A DNA stretch of 6,393 bases from Jatrophihabitans sp. (GCA_025966255.1 JAOPVG010000553.1:1-6393), one strand, 5' to 3'. Shown: positions 1 to 6,057, counted from the stretch's first letter. Program-made: numbers and translations. The notes: generated by a model from the sequence alone, not told the origin.

Positions 1-147
1 CCGGCTCCACGGGACGTAGTCGTGCGGATGCCAGGACTTCGCCACGTTGAGATGCCGGTCGAGGTTCGCGGCGACCACTGGCTCAAGCTCGTGCAACAGG
101 CGCGCTTCGGCGCCCGCATAGGTATCGGCAGATTCGAGCACGGTCAC
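1..147 (-). CDS. Acyl-[acyl-carrier-protein] desaturase, N-terminal part (runs off left edge)
   Basis: Only 49 residues are visible, from a GTG start at 147. They contain a LLHELEPVVAANLDRHL stretch (about residues 17-33) followed by W-x-P-H-D-Y-V-P-W-S at about 39-48. This pattern matches the start of the soluble diiron fatty-acyl-ACP desaturases of actinobacteria (DesA type), cytoplasmic enzymes that put a double bond into ACP-bound acyl chains. The diiron-ligand motifs would lie beyond the edge and cannot be checked. An AAAGGTG-like ribosome site lies about 6-12 nt upstream of the GTG; a second in-frame GTG at 141 is an alternative start. It has the same orientation as the pot operon but is separated from it by 186 bp, so it is probably a separate transcription unit with an unrelated role in lipid metabolism. 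The family call rests on a short but distinctive N-terminal motif. Confidence 0.75.
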   Translation of the reverse strand, partial: MTVLESADTYAGAEARLLHELEPVVAANLDRHLNVAKSWHPHDYVPWSR

Positions 148-170
148 GGTTGCACCTTTCGTCGCGAGCG

Positions 171-240
171 GGAACCTACGGCTACGTTACCGTCGGTTGG
201 CCGCTCCGGCCGCCGAGGTGACCAGTCCGTAGGCGGTTCC
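171..240. repeat. Imperfect long inverted repeat, possible end-of-operon structure
   Basis: CCTACGG at 175-181 pairs with CCGTAGG at 227-233. GGAA at 171-174 extends the stem with TTCC at 237-240, with a 3-nt bulge at 234-236. The loop holds a smaller hairpin: GGCCG at 199-203 and CGGCC at 207-211 around CTC, extended by CGG/CCG at 194-196 and 213-215. It is the only extended structure between the oxidoreductase stop and the desaturase start. It could end operon transcription, but no T-run follows it on the minus strand, so it is not a classical intrinsic terminator. GC-rich DNA also gives such pairing by chance. Confidence 0.3.
184..189 (-). promoter_or_regulatory. Candidate -10 element for the desaturase gene
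   Basis: On the minus strand this reads TAACGT, which fits the actinobacterial -10 consensus TANNNT. It lies 36 bp upstream of the GTG start, leaving room for a short leader with the AAAGGTG ribosome site. No convincing -35 is seen, and another TANNNT match (TAGGTT) lies slightly nearer the gene, so this is a weak call. Confidence 0.2.
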
Positions 241-324
241 TCAGGCGTCGAGCTCCAGTTGGCCCCAGGGCGAGCCGTACTCGCCGGCGAGCAGGTCCAG
301 GAACGGTGTGGCGTCGAAGGCAGG
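241..324 (-). pseudogene. Short coding-like remnant without a start codon
   Basis: This frame encodes 27 residues ending in a TGA at 241-243, with a tail reading GEYGSPWGQLELDA. It is closed at its 5' end by a TGA at 325-327 and has no ATG, GTG or TTG. By my count 24 of 27 codons end in G or C and about half have G or C at position 2, the pattern of genuine high-GC coding sequence. The residue mix is balanced and acidic, unlike the Arg/Pro-rich shadow frames around it. An ATG at 335-337 overlaps the oxidoreductase stop but is in another frame, so a one-base change near 325-330 would be needed to join them. I do not recognise the protein. It may be a decayed gene tail or a chance open stretch. 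Confidence 0.2.
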
Positions 325-333
325 TCAGCAGCC

Positions 334-1725
334 TCATGAGTCGAAGCCCATTCCCAGCCGGTCGAGCAGCCGCAGCCACGGACCACGGCGCCCGGCGCGC
401 GCGTCGGCCCGGGCGAGTGCGCGGCGGGTCAATTCGATGCCGGCCCACCGCGCCGGCTCCGGCGGGAACGGCCACGGCCGCGCGCGCACCGCACGCAGTC
501 GCAGCGCCTCGGAATTGCGGCCGTCCAGCAGGTCGAGCATCACCCGCGCACCGAACCGGGACGCCCCGACGCCGAGGCCGGTGTAGCCGACGCTGTACGC
601 CACGCGCCCGCCCAGGGCGGCCCGCTGGAACGCGAAGAACCGCGTCGAGGTGTCGATCGCGCCGCCCCAGCGATGGGTGAAGCGCAGTCCTTCGAGCTGC
701 GGGAACGTCCGGAAGAAGTGCTCGGCCAGTGTCGCGAACGTCGCAGGCCGCTGGTCGAGTTCGTCGCGCAGCCCGTTCCGCCAGTGGTAGATGGCGTCGT
801 AGCCGCCCCACAGGATCCGGTTGTCCGCGGTAAGGCGGTAGTAGTGGAACTGGTTGGCCACGTCGCCGATCCCCTGCCGGTTGCGCCAGCCGATAGCGGC
901 GAGCTGCTCCGCCGGTAACGGCTCAGTGACCAGCACGTAGTCATACACCGGGACGGTGAACGGCCGCATCCGACGCAGCAGCCCGGGAAACGCATTGGTG
1001 GCGAGCGCGGCCCGATGGGCGCGCACGATCCCGTGCGGAGTCCGCAGCTGCAGCCCCGACCCGTCGCGATCCAGTCCGGTGACCGCAGTGTTCTCGGCGA
1101 TTCGGACCCCTACCTGCAGGCAGGCAGCGCGCAGACCCCACGCCAGCCGCGCCGGGTCGACCATCGCCGCCCGGTCGCGATGCCACGCACCGGCGAGGTA
1201 GGTGGGCGAGTCGACCTCGGCCCGTACGGCGTCCCGGTCGAGCAACACCGCGTCATGACCGAAGGAGCGGGCCTGCTCGACGCTGTCGGCGATCCACGGC
1301 ACCTGATGCGGCTCGGTCGCTACCTCCAGCTCACCGGTGCGTTCGAAACCGCAGTCGATGCCGTGCTCACCGATGGTCTTCTCGATGGCATCGAGGTTCT
1401 CAGCGCCCAGCCGGTCGAGCACGGGCAACTCGTCAGGACACCGGCTGAGGCCATTTTCGAGGCCGTGGGTGAGGCTGGCCGCGCAGAAGCCGCCGTTGCG
1501 GCCGGACGCGGCCCAGCCCACCGTCCGGGCCTCGAGCAGCACCACCTCGCGGGCCGGGTCGCCCTCCTTGGCCAGCAGGGCGGTCCAGAGGCCGGTGTAG
1601 CCCCCGCCGACCACGGCGAGATCAGTCCGGACGTCCCCGCCGAGAGGCGGCAACGGGTCGGGACGATTCGGTGAGTCGAGCAAGAACGAGCTCGCGACGG
1701 AGTCTCCGAGCGACGCGGCGATCAC
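334..1725 (-). CDS. FAD-dependent oxidoreductase, DAO/PuuB-like, probable polyamine (or derivative) oxidase
   Basis: A 463-residue flavoprotein of the D-amino-acid-oxidase/GlpO fold. The Rossmann motif for FAD is GGGYTG at residues 40-45 within DLAVVGGGYTGLW, and the strand end LLEA places the ribose-binding Glu at 65. SGRNGG follows at 74-79, as in gamma-glutamylputrescine oxidase (PuuB)-like proteins. Near the C-terminus, RWGGAIDTSTRFFAF (352-366) and GYTGLGVGASRFGARVMLDLL (380-400) fit the closing FAD-binding part of the family. No signal peptide or membrane segment is seen, so it should be cytoplasmic. Length is normal for the family. The GTG at 1725 lies 6 nt after the potC stop, making it the last gene of the pot operon. 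Family members oxidise primary or secondary amines to aldehyde or imine with release of H2O2. Its position suggests a polyamine or gamma-glutamyl-polyamine substrate, but that is inferred from context; sarcosine- or amino-acid-like substrates are not excluded. Confidence 0.88.
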   Translation of the reverse strand: MIAASLGDSVASSFLLDSPNRPDPLPPLGGDVRTDLAVVGGGYTGLWTALLAKEGDPAREVVLLEARTVGWAASGRNGGFCAASLTHGLENGLSRCPDELPVLDRLGAENLDAIEKTIGEHGIDCGFERTGELEVATEPHQVPWIADSVEQARSFGHDAVLLDRDAVRAEVDSPTYLAGAWHRDRAAMVDPARLAWGLRAACLQVGVRIAENTAVTGLDRDGSGLQLRTPHGIVRAHRAALATNAFPGLLRRMRPFTVPVYDYVLVTEPLPAEQLAAIGWRNRQGIGDVANQFHYYRLTADNRILWGGYDAIYHWRNGLRDELDQRPATFATLAEHFFRTFPQLEGLRFTHRWGGAIDTSTRFFAFQRAALGGRVAYSVGYTGLGVGASRFGARVMLDLLDGRNSEALRLRAVRARPWPFPPEPARWAGIELTRRALARADARAGRRGPWLRLLDRLGMGFDS

Positions 1726-1731
1726 CGGCGA

Positions 1732-2574
1732 TCAGACCTTGCGGCGGTTGTAGACGACACCCACCAGAGCGAGCAGCACACCGAGCATGAAGATCAGCGT
1801 TCCCATGACGTTCACTTGAGGTGGCACGCCGGTTCGGGACGCGCCGTACACCCAGAGCGGGAAGGTGACGGTGTTGCCGGCATTGAAGCTCGTGATGATG
1901 AAGTCGTCGATCGACAGCGCGCACGTCAGCAATGCGCCGGCCAGCACACCCGGCATGATCGACGGCAGCGTGACCCGGAAGAACGTGGCGTAGGGCCCGG
2001 CACCGAGATCGCGCGCGGCCTCTTCGAGCGACGGATCGAGACCGGCCATCCGGGCCCGCACGGTGACCGCGACGTAGGCGATGCTGAACATTACCTGGGC
2101 TATGACGATCGTCCAGTAACCGCGTGGTACGCCGACGGTGAGGAACAAGCTGAGCAGCGCCGCCCCCAGCACCACCTCCGGAGCCGCGATGTTGGCGAAC
2201 ATCAGCAGGTTGATCGAGCCGGACCCGCGGAAGCGGTAGCGACCGAGCGCGACGCCCAGCAGAGTGCCCATGATCGTGGCCAGGACGGTCACGATGACGG
2301 CGATGGTGAGGGAGTTCTCGAGCGCCTGGGTGAGGTCGGGGATGGTGAACAGGTCGCGGTACCAGCGCAGCGTGAAGCCCTGCCATCGGATGTTGAACTT
2401 GCCGGTCGTGTCGTTGAAGCCGAACACGATCATGACGATGATCGGTGACGCCAACCAGGCGATCACCAGCCAGGACCACAGCGGGAGGAGCCACCGGCGG
2501 CGGGGTCGCCGGCCTGCGCGATCCGGTCGGCTTGTCGTCTGCCGGCCGGCCTGCGGAGAGATCAGGGTGCTCAT
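1732..2574 (-). CDS. potC: Polyamine ABC transporter permease PotC
   Basis: A 280-residue inner-membrane subunit of a spermidine/putrescine-type ABC importer. A basic cytoplasmic N-terminus (RPDRAGRRPRRR, 16-27) precedes about six hydrophobic segments near 29-52, 88-110, 122-147, 153-172, 205-225 and 256-275. The EAA loop that docks on the ATPase is EEAARDLGAGPYATFFRVTL, beginning at residue 184, with the LPSIMPG end at 203-209. SIDDFIITSF at 221-230 is typical of PotC/PotI. I chose the ATG at 2574 because its A is also the last base of the potB TGA (TGATG, 1-nt overlap) and the hydrophobic protein begins there; the open frame runs further upstream to 3387, but that part is an antisense-like reading of potB. 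No strong ribosome site precedes it, so translation is probably coupled to potB. It would pair with PotB as the transmembrane channel. Confidence 0.93.
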   Translation of the reverse strand: MSTLISPQAGRQTTSRPDRAGRRPRRRWLLPLWSWLVIAWLASPIIVMIVFGFNDTTGKFNIRWQGFTLRWYRDLFTIPDLTQALENSLTIAVIVTVLATIMGTLLGVALGRYRFRGSGSINLLMFANIAAPEVVLGAALLSLFLTVGVPRGYWTIVIAQVMFSIAYVAVTVRARMAGLDPSLEEAARDLGAGPYATFFRVTLPSIMPGVLAGALLTCALSIDDFIITSFNAGNTVTFPLWVYGASRTGVPPQVNVMGTLIFMLGVLLALVGVVYNRRKV

Positions 2575-3443
2575 CAGCGCGCCGCCACGTCGAGGACGTC
2601 CTCGGTGCCGAGGACCCGTGCGTAGGCGAAGACGCCGAGCAACAGCGCCGCCATCAGGATGAACGACAGCGCGGACGCCTTCGGGTAGTCGAGATTGGTG
2701 AAGTACTCGGTCTGGATGACGTTGCCGATCATGGTGGTGCGGGCGCCCCCGAGGATGGCCGCGTTCACATAGTCGGCGGCGGCCGGAACGAACGTGAGCA
2801 GGACGCCGGCGAACACGCCCGGCATCGACAGTGGCAGCACCACCTTGCGGAAAGTGGCCGTCTTCGAACCGTAGAGGTCGGCCGCAGCCTCCAGCAGCGC
2901 CGGATCGAGCCGTTCGAGCCCGACGTAGATCGGCAGGACCATGAACGGCAGGAAGTTGTAGGTGAGGCCGCCGATGACCGCCGGCGCGGTGGCCAGGATG
3001 TGGAAGTCTTGCGAGACCAGACCCCAGTTCTTCAACGCCGAGAGCAGCATGCCGTTGTCGGAGAGGATGAAGTTCCAGGACTGCGTCCGGATGACGAACG
3101 AGACGAAGAACGGGAGCAGGATCAGGAACAGCAGCGAGGACTTGTGCGCTCCGCCGCGGAAGGCGATCCAGTAGGCCACCGGATAGGCGATCACCAGGCA
3201 GAGCAGCGTCGTGATCAGGCCGTACACGATCGAGCGGATGAACTGGGTGTGGTACTGGTTCCAGCCGTCGACGTAGGTACGCCAGTGGAAGGTCTGCTGG
3301 AACCCGGACACGATGTCGCCGGTCTGGGTTGAGACCGACAGCATCACGAACGTCGGCACCACGAAGAACACGACCAGCCAGAGCCAACCCGGCAGAACCA
3401 ATAGGTACGGCGTCAGGCGGGCTCCCAGACGACTGCGGCTCAC
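2574..3443 (-). CDS. potB: Polyamine ABC transporter permease PotB
   Basis: A 289-residue membrane subunit, partner of PotC. Hydrophobic segments lie near 12-35, 71-94, 103-120, 152-176, 205-225 and 257-276. SWNFILSDNGMLLSALKNWG (122-141) is a periplasm-side loop typical of PotB/PotH. The EAA loop begins at 185 with EAAADLYGSKTATFRKVVLP and ends in LSMPG at 205-209. The start is the GTG at 3441-3443, which overlaps the potD stop as GTGA (4-nt overlap). It gives a short basic N-terminus, MSRSRLGARLTP, directly before the first membrane segment. The open frame continues about 100 codons upstream, but that part is Arg/Gly-rich shadow inside potD. No clear Shine-Dalgarno precedes the GTG, so termination-reinitiation from potD is likely. 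Confidence 0.93.
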   Translation of the reverse strand: MSRSRLGARLTPYLLVLPGWLWLVVFFVVPTFVMLSVSTQTGDIVSGFQQTFHWRTYVDGWNQYHTQFIRSIVYGLITTLLCLVIAYPVAYWIAFRGGAHKSSLLFLILLPFFVSFVIRTQSWNFILSDNGMLLSALKNWGLVSQDFHILATAPAVIGGLTYNFLPFMVLPIYVGLERLDPALLEAAADLYGSKTATFRKVVLPLSMPGVFAGVLLTFVPAAADYVNAAILGGARTTMIGNVIQTEYFTNLDYPKASALSFILMAALLLGVFAYARVLGTEDVLDVAAR

Positions 3444-4711
3444 GACTGGTAGATGGGTTCGAACAGTGAGTTCCAGACCTTCTCCTCGGCGCTGGTCAGA
3501 ACTCGGTAGCGGTGCAGCTTCGTCGAGTCGCTCGCCGTGGGGAAGATCAGCGGGCTCGTGGCCAACTGCTCGAGCGCAGTCTTGTCCGCGCCCGTGGCCG
3601 CCGCGGCGTCCTTCTTGATCACCGCCGCGGCTCCCGGCACCGGCGTGATGTAGTTGATGGACTCGGCGAGCATGGCCGCGATCTCGGGCTGGTACACGAA
3701 GTCCATGTAGATCATCGCGTCGAGCGGGTGCTGGGCGTGGTTCGGGATGCACATGTTGTCTGTCCAGATCGGCGCGCCCTCGTCCGGCACGACGAACTCG
3801 AGATTGGCGCCGGAGGCGTTGGCCTGGAAGATGTCACCCGACCACGCCATCGACGCCCAGATGTCGCCCTTCGACAGCGGATCGATGTAGTCCTGCTCGT
3901 AGTACTTGCGCACCAGGGGCTGCTGCTTCTTCAACCACTGGGCGGCCTTGCGCCAGTCGGCCTCGGTGGAGGTCTCCGGATTCACGCCGATCGCGCAGAT
4001 CGCGCCGTTGGGGAGGTCCTGGGTGTCGCCGAACATGCCGATCTTGCCCCGGAGCGCCGGATCGGCGAGGTCGGTCCAGCTGGTGATCTTCTTGCCGACC
4101 CGCTTGGGGTCGTAGCCGATGCCGGTGATGCCCGACTGCCAGGCCATCGTGTACTTGTTGCCGCGGTCATAGCTCGGGTTCTTCACCACCGGGCTGGCGT
4201 TGGCGTTGAAGTTCGTCATGCGCGACTGGTCGAGCGGGATCAGGTAGTTGAGCTCGATGAGCTTGTCGAGGTAGACGCCATTGGTCATCACCATCAGGTC
4301 GTACCCGGTGCCCTGCCCGGCCGCGAGTTCGGGCTGGATCTTGCCGAAGTAGGAGCCGGTGTCCTGGATGACCTCGCTGTACTTGGCTACCTTGATGCCG
4401 GTGCGCTTGGTGAACAGGTCGATCGAGGGGTGATCGTTCTTGTTCTTATCGCTGACGTCGATATAGAGCGGCCAGTTGGCGAAGTTGAACGACCCGGTCT
4501 TCTTCTGCTTCTCCCAGTAGGCCTTGGCCGCGTCCACGGCCGCGGTGCCGGTTGGTCCCTTTTTCGCTCCGGATACGCCGCATGCGGCCAGGAGGACGCC
4601 CAGCGCTGAGGCACCCCCGGCCTGCAGCACGCTGCGCCGACTGACGCGAGGCGAGAGCAGACCGCGCAGGACGTCGGGGGGCAGCTGGTTCGAGTTCGAC
4701 GATTCCGTCAC
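3440..4711 (-). CDS. potD: Polyamine-binding lipoprotein PotD (Tat-type signal)
   Basis: A 423-residue extracytoplasmic solute-binding protein of the spermidine/putrescine family. The N-terminus carries a twin-arginine motif (SRRSVL, 24-29), a short hydrophobic stretch and a lipobox LAAC with the lipidated Cys at 44, so it should be exported by Tat and anchored to the membrane. The mature part aligns by eye with E. coli PotD: NWPLYI (W80, Y83) fits the aromatic pair at W34/Y37; MAWSGD (W290) fits W229; PDEGAPIWTDNMCIP (W316, D318) fits W255/D257; SINYITP (Y354) fits Y293. PotD D168 and E171 correspond to D229 and D232 here, so charge is kept although Glu becomes Asp. The GTG start overlaps the potA stop (GTGA) and has a strong GGAGG 6 nt upstream. 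Polyamine binding is well supported; whether putrescine or spermidine is preferred cannot be read from this. Confidence 0.93.
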   Translation of the reverse strand: MTESSNSNQLPPDVLRGLLSPRVSRRSVLQAGGASALGVLLAACGVSGAKKGPTGTAAVDAAKAYWEKQKKTGSFNFANWPLYIDVSDKNKNDHPSIDLFTKRTGIKVAKYSEVIQDTGSYFGKIQPELAAGQGTGYDLMVMTNGVYLDKLIELNYLIPLDQSRMTNFNANASPVVKNPSYDRGNKYTMAWQSGITGIGYDPKRVGKKITSWTDLADPALRGKIGMFGDTQDLPNGAICAIGVNPETSTEADWRKAAQWLKKQQPLVRKYYEQDYIDPLSKGDIWASMAWSGDIFQANASGANLEFVVPDEGAPIWTDNMCIPNHAQHPLDAMIYMDFVYQPEIAAMLAESINYITPVPGAAAVIKKDAAAATGADKTALEQLATSPLIFPTASDSTKLHRYRVLTSAEEKVWNSLFEPIYQS

Positions 4712-5919
4712 TGGTTTCCTCCGCTGAGATCGGATCGGGACTCGGCTGGTGCCGGCTGAGTGGTGACCAGGGCAAGGGAGTGGTCCGGGCGCCACGAGAG
4801 CCACACGTCGGCGCCGCGGCCGGCGATGTCGTCGGCGTCGGACGCGTTCTGGACGAACACCGAAAGCTCCGTGCCGCCGGCGGTCGCGACGGCATATTGA
4901 GTCGAGGTGCCGAGGTACACGACCTCGGCGACACGGCCTCGGATGGCGCAACGGCCGGAGCCGGGCCGGTCCTCGGAGATCACGATCTTCTCTGGCCGGA
5001 CGGTCACGTCGAGATCTCGTCCGACGCCTGCGCCGGCTGAGGCTGCCTCCGGCACGACGAGGCACTCGTCGGCGGCGGCCTCCAACAGCGCGGTACTACC
5101 GTCCATCGCCCGCACGCGGCCCGTGATCAGGTTGGACGTGCCGATGAACCCCGCCACGAAACGGGTCCGCGGGTGCTCGTACACCTCGCGCGGGCTGCCG
5201 AGCTGCTCGATCCGGCCGGCGTTCATGACGACCAGCCGGTCGGACATAGTGAGCGCCTCGTTCTGGTCATGAGTGACGAAGACGAAGGTGATGCCGACTT
5301 CGCGCTGGATGCGCTTGAGCTCGAGCTGCATGGCCTGGCGCAGTTTGAGATCGAGCGCTGCCAGTGGCTCGTCGAGCAGCAGGGCACGCGGGCGGTTGAC
5401 CAGCGCACGGGCCAACGCGACGCGCTGTTGCTGCCCACCGGACAGCTCGCGCGGGCGACGGTCGGACTTGCCGTCGAGCTGGACGAGATCGAGCATGTCG
5501 CCGACCCGGGCCTTCGTCTCGGCCTTCGACACGGCCTTGCGGCGCAGCCCGAACGCGACGTTCTCGAAAACCGACATGTGCGGGAAGAGCGCGTAGGACT
5601 GGAACACCATGTTGACGTCGCGATGGTTGGGCGGCACTCCCACGACATCGTCGCCGTACAGCAGGATCTGTCCCTCGGTGGGTTCCTCGAAGCCGCCGAT
5701 CATGCGCAGCGTCGTGGTCTTGCCGCAACCGGATGGGCCGAGCAGGGAGAAGAACTCGCCCTCGCCGATCACCAGATCGATGGCGTCGACGGCGGTCACG
5801 ATGCCGCGGCGGGACGAGAAGGTCTTGGCGATCTTGACGAGTTCGATCGCGGGAACCGGCTCACCGGGTGGCGGCTCGACGGTCACCGCGGCTTGCTGCG
5901 GAGTTTTCACCACATCCAT
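4708..5919 (-). CDS. potA: Polyamine ABC transporter ATP-binding protein PotA
   Basis: A 403-residue ATPase subunit of the importer, acting on the cytoplasmic face with PotB/PotC. Walker A is GPSGCGKT at residues 61-68, the Q-loop Gln is 107 (VFQSYALFPHM), the signature is LSGGQQQR at 159-166, Walker B is ALLLDEP at 179-185, the D-loop is ALD at 188-190 and the switch His is 217. GFIGTSNLITG (257-267) begins the C-terminal TOBE-type domain found in PotA/MalK-like ATPases. All catalytic residues are present. The ATG at 5919 was chosen because GGGGGAG lies 4 nt upstream and the family N-terminus fits. The open frame continues to 6084, but that part runs through the structured leader and into the divergent gene. 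It is first in the operon; its TGA overlaps the potD GTG. Confidence 0.95.
   Translation of the reverse strand: MDVVKTPQQAAVTVEPPPGEPVPAIELVKIAKTFSSRRGIVTAVDAIDLVIGEGEFFSLLGPSGCGKTTTLRMIGGFEEPTEGQILLYGDDVVGVPPNHRDVNMVFQSYALFPHMSVFENVAFGLRRKAVSKAETKARVGDMLDLVQLDGKSDRRPRELSGGQQQRVALARALVNRPRALLLDEPLAALDLKLRQAMQLELKRIQREVGITFVFVTHDQNEALTMSDRLVVMNAGRIEQLGSPREVYEHPRTRFVAGFIGTSNLITGRVRAMDGSTALLEAAADECLVVPEAASAGAGVGRDLDVTVRPEKIVISEDRPGSGRCAIRGRVAEVVYLGTSTQYAVATAGGTELSVFVQNASDADDIAGRGADVWLSWRPDHSLALVTTQPAPAESRSDLSGGNQ
4718..4722 (-). promoter_or_regulatory. Strong ribosome binding site of potD
   Basis: The minus strand reads GGAGG followed by AAACCA and then the GTG start at 4711. It is the only consensus Shine-Dalgarno at an internal junction of the operon. 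It fixes the potD start despite an upstream open frame, and would allow the binding protein to be made in excess over the permeases, whose starts lack such a site. Confidence 0.7.
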
Positions 5920-5923
5920 GTAT

Positions 5924-5930
5924 CTCCCCC
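5924..5930 (-). promoter_or_regulatory. Ribosome binding site of potA
   Basis: The minus strand reads GGGGGAG, then ATAC, then the ATG. It settles the start of the operon's first gene. The last base of the upstream inverted repeat (5932) is only one nucleotide away, so folding of the leader could affect ribosome access. Confidence 0.6.
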
Positions 5931-5931
5931 A

Positions 5932-5974
5932 ACCGGCCGACGAGGATCTGATCCTCACACGGTAGTCGGCCGGT
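5932..5974 (-). repeat. Nested inverted repeat in the potA leader/promoter region
   Basis: ACCGGCCGAC at 5932-5941 and GTCGGCCGGT at 5965-5974 form a perfect 10-bp inverted repeat. Directly abutting the left arm is a second perfect inverted repeat, GAGGATC (5942-5948), T, GATCCTC (5950-5956). If transcribed, the two stems could stack, with an 8-nt bulge at 5957-5964. A TANNNT-type -10 candidate (TACCGT on the minus strand, 5959-5964) lies inside it, so the inner palindrome could instead be an operator at the transcription start. Both the symmetry and its position against the potA ribosome site suggest regulation; which form it takes is not decided by the sequence. Confidence 0.55.
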
Positions 5975-5992
5975 GAACAAGGGAATCCGTCG

Positions 5993-6023
5993 AATCGCTG
6001 GCGTTTCGCTGCGGATTCGCTTG
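5993..6023. repeat. Three 11-bp-phased short direct repeats
   Basis: TCGCTG at 5995-6000, TCGCTG at 6006-6011 and TCGCTT at 6017-6022 recur at exactly 11-bp steps, each preceded by two A/T bases (AA, TT, AT). One-helical-turn spacing puts the copies on the same DNA face, as expected for cooperative binding by an oligomeric regulator such as an Lrp/AsnC protein. The third copy overlaps the candidate -35 of the divergent gene. The units are short, so chance is possible. Confidence 0.4.
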
Positions 6024-6049
6024 CGGGAAGTGTTTCGGCCGGGTAAATC
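6021..6049 (+). promoter_or_regulatory. Candidate promoter of the Lrp/AsnC-family gene, possibly leaderless
   Basis: TTGCGG at 6021-6026 and TAAATC at 6044-6049 are separated by 17 bp. The -10 is imperfect (last base C rather than T) and the -35 shares only TTG with consensus. A start site about 7-9 nt downstream would fall at or next to the ATG at 6058. No Shine-Dalgarno is visible before that ATG, which fits the leaderless mRNAs common in actinobacteria. Confidence 0.3.
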
Positions 6050-6056
6050 TTTACCC
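6041..6056. promoter_or_regulatory. 16-bp palindrome, candidate autoregulatory operator
   Basis: GGGTAAA (6041-6047), TC, TTTACCC (6050-6056) is a perfect 7-bp inverted repeat with an A/T-rich core in GC-rich surroundings, ending one base before the ATG of the Lrp/AsnC-family gene. It covers the candidate -10. Size, symmetry and A/T core resemble Lrp/AsnC sites, which are often autoregulatory. A binder bound here would block the regulator's own promoter. Function is inferred from position. Confidence 0.45.
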
Positions 6057-6057
6057 C

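Noticed and set aside
280..291. CTCGCCGGCGAG perfect palindrome
   Set aside because: Twelve bases made almost wholly of G and C arise easily in such DNA, and it lies in the coding-like remnant. No regulatory context supports it.
182..337. 51-codon minus-strand frame starting at an ATG that overlaps the oxidoreductase stop
   Set aside because: The start position is attractive, but the product is Arg/Leu-rich with shadow-like composition. The coding-like signal in this stretch lies in a different frame, so I did not call this a gene.
2445..3332. 295-codon open frame on the plus strand, antisense to potC/potB
   Set aside because: Rich in Glu/Arg/Asp/Gln without domains. It is the reverse reading of hydrophobic codons in potB and potC, so it is a shadow frame.
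3512..4609. 365-codon open frame on the plus strand, antisense to potD
   Set aside because: It mirrors potD with the skewed Val/Arg/Gly/Leu make-up typical of shadow frames in high-GC genes. It has no recognisable domain, and potD carries clear family motifs throughout.
4712..5065. Upstream extension of the potD frame
   Set aside because: It overlaps potA in another frame and is Arg-rich. The GTG at 4711 with a GGAGG site and a following Tat signal is clearly the start.
5173..5976. 267-codon open frame on the plus strand, antisense to potA
   Set aside because: Lies fully opposite the conserved ATPase motifs and has no recognisable protein features.
5983..6018. GAATCCG (5983-5989) and CGGATTC (6012-6018) inverted pair
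   Set aside because: Perfect 7-bp arms, but they overlap the phased direct repeats and are spaced 22 bp apart. The periodic repeat explains the region better, so I did not list it separately.
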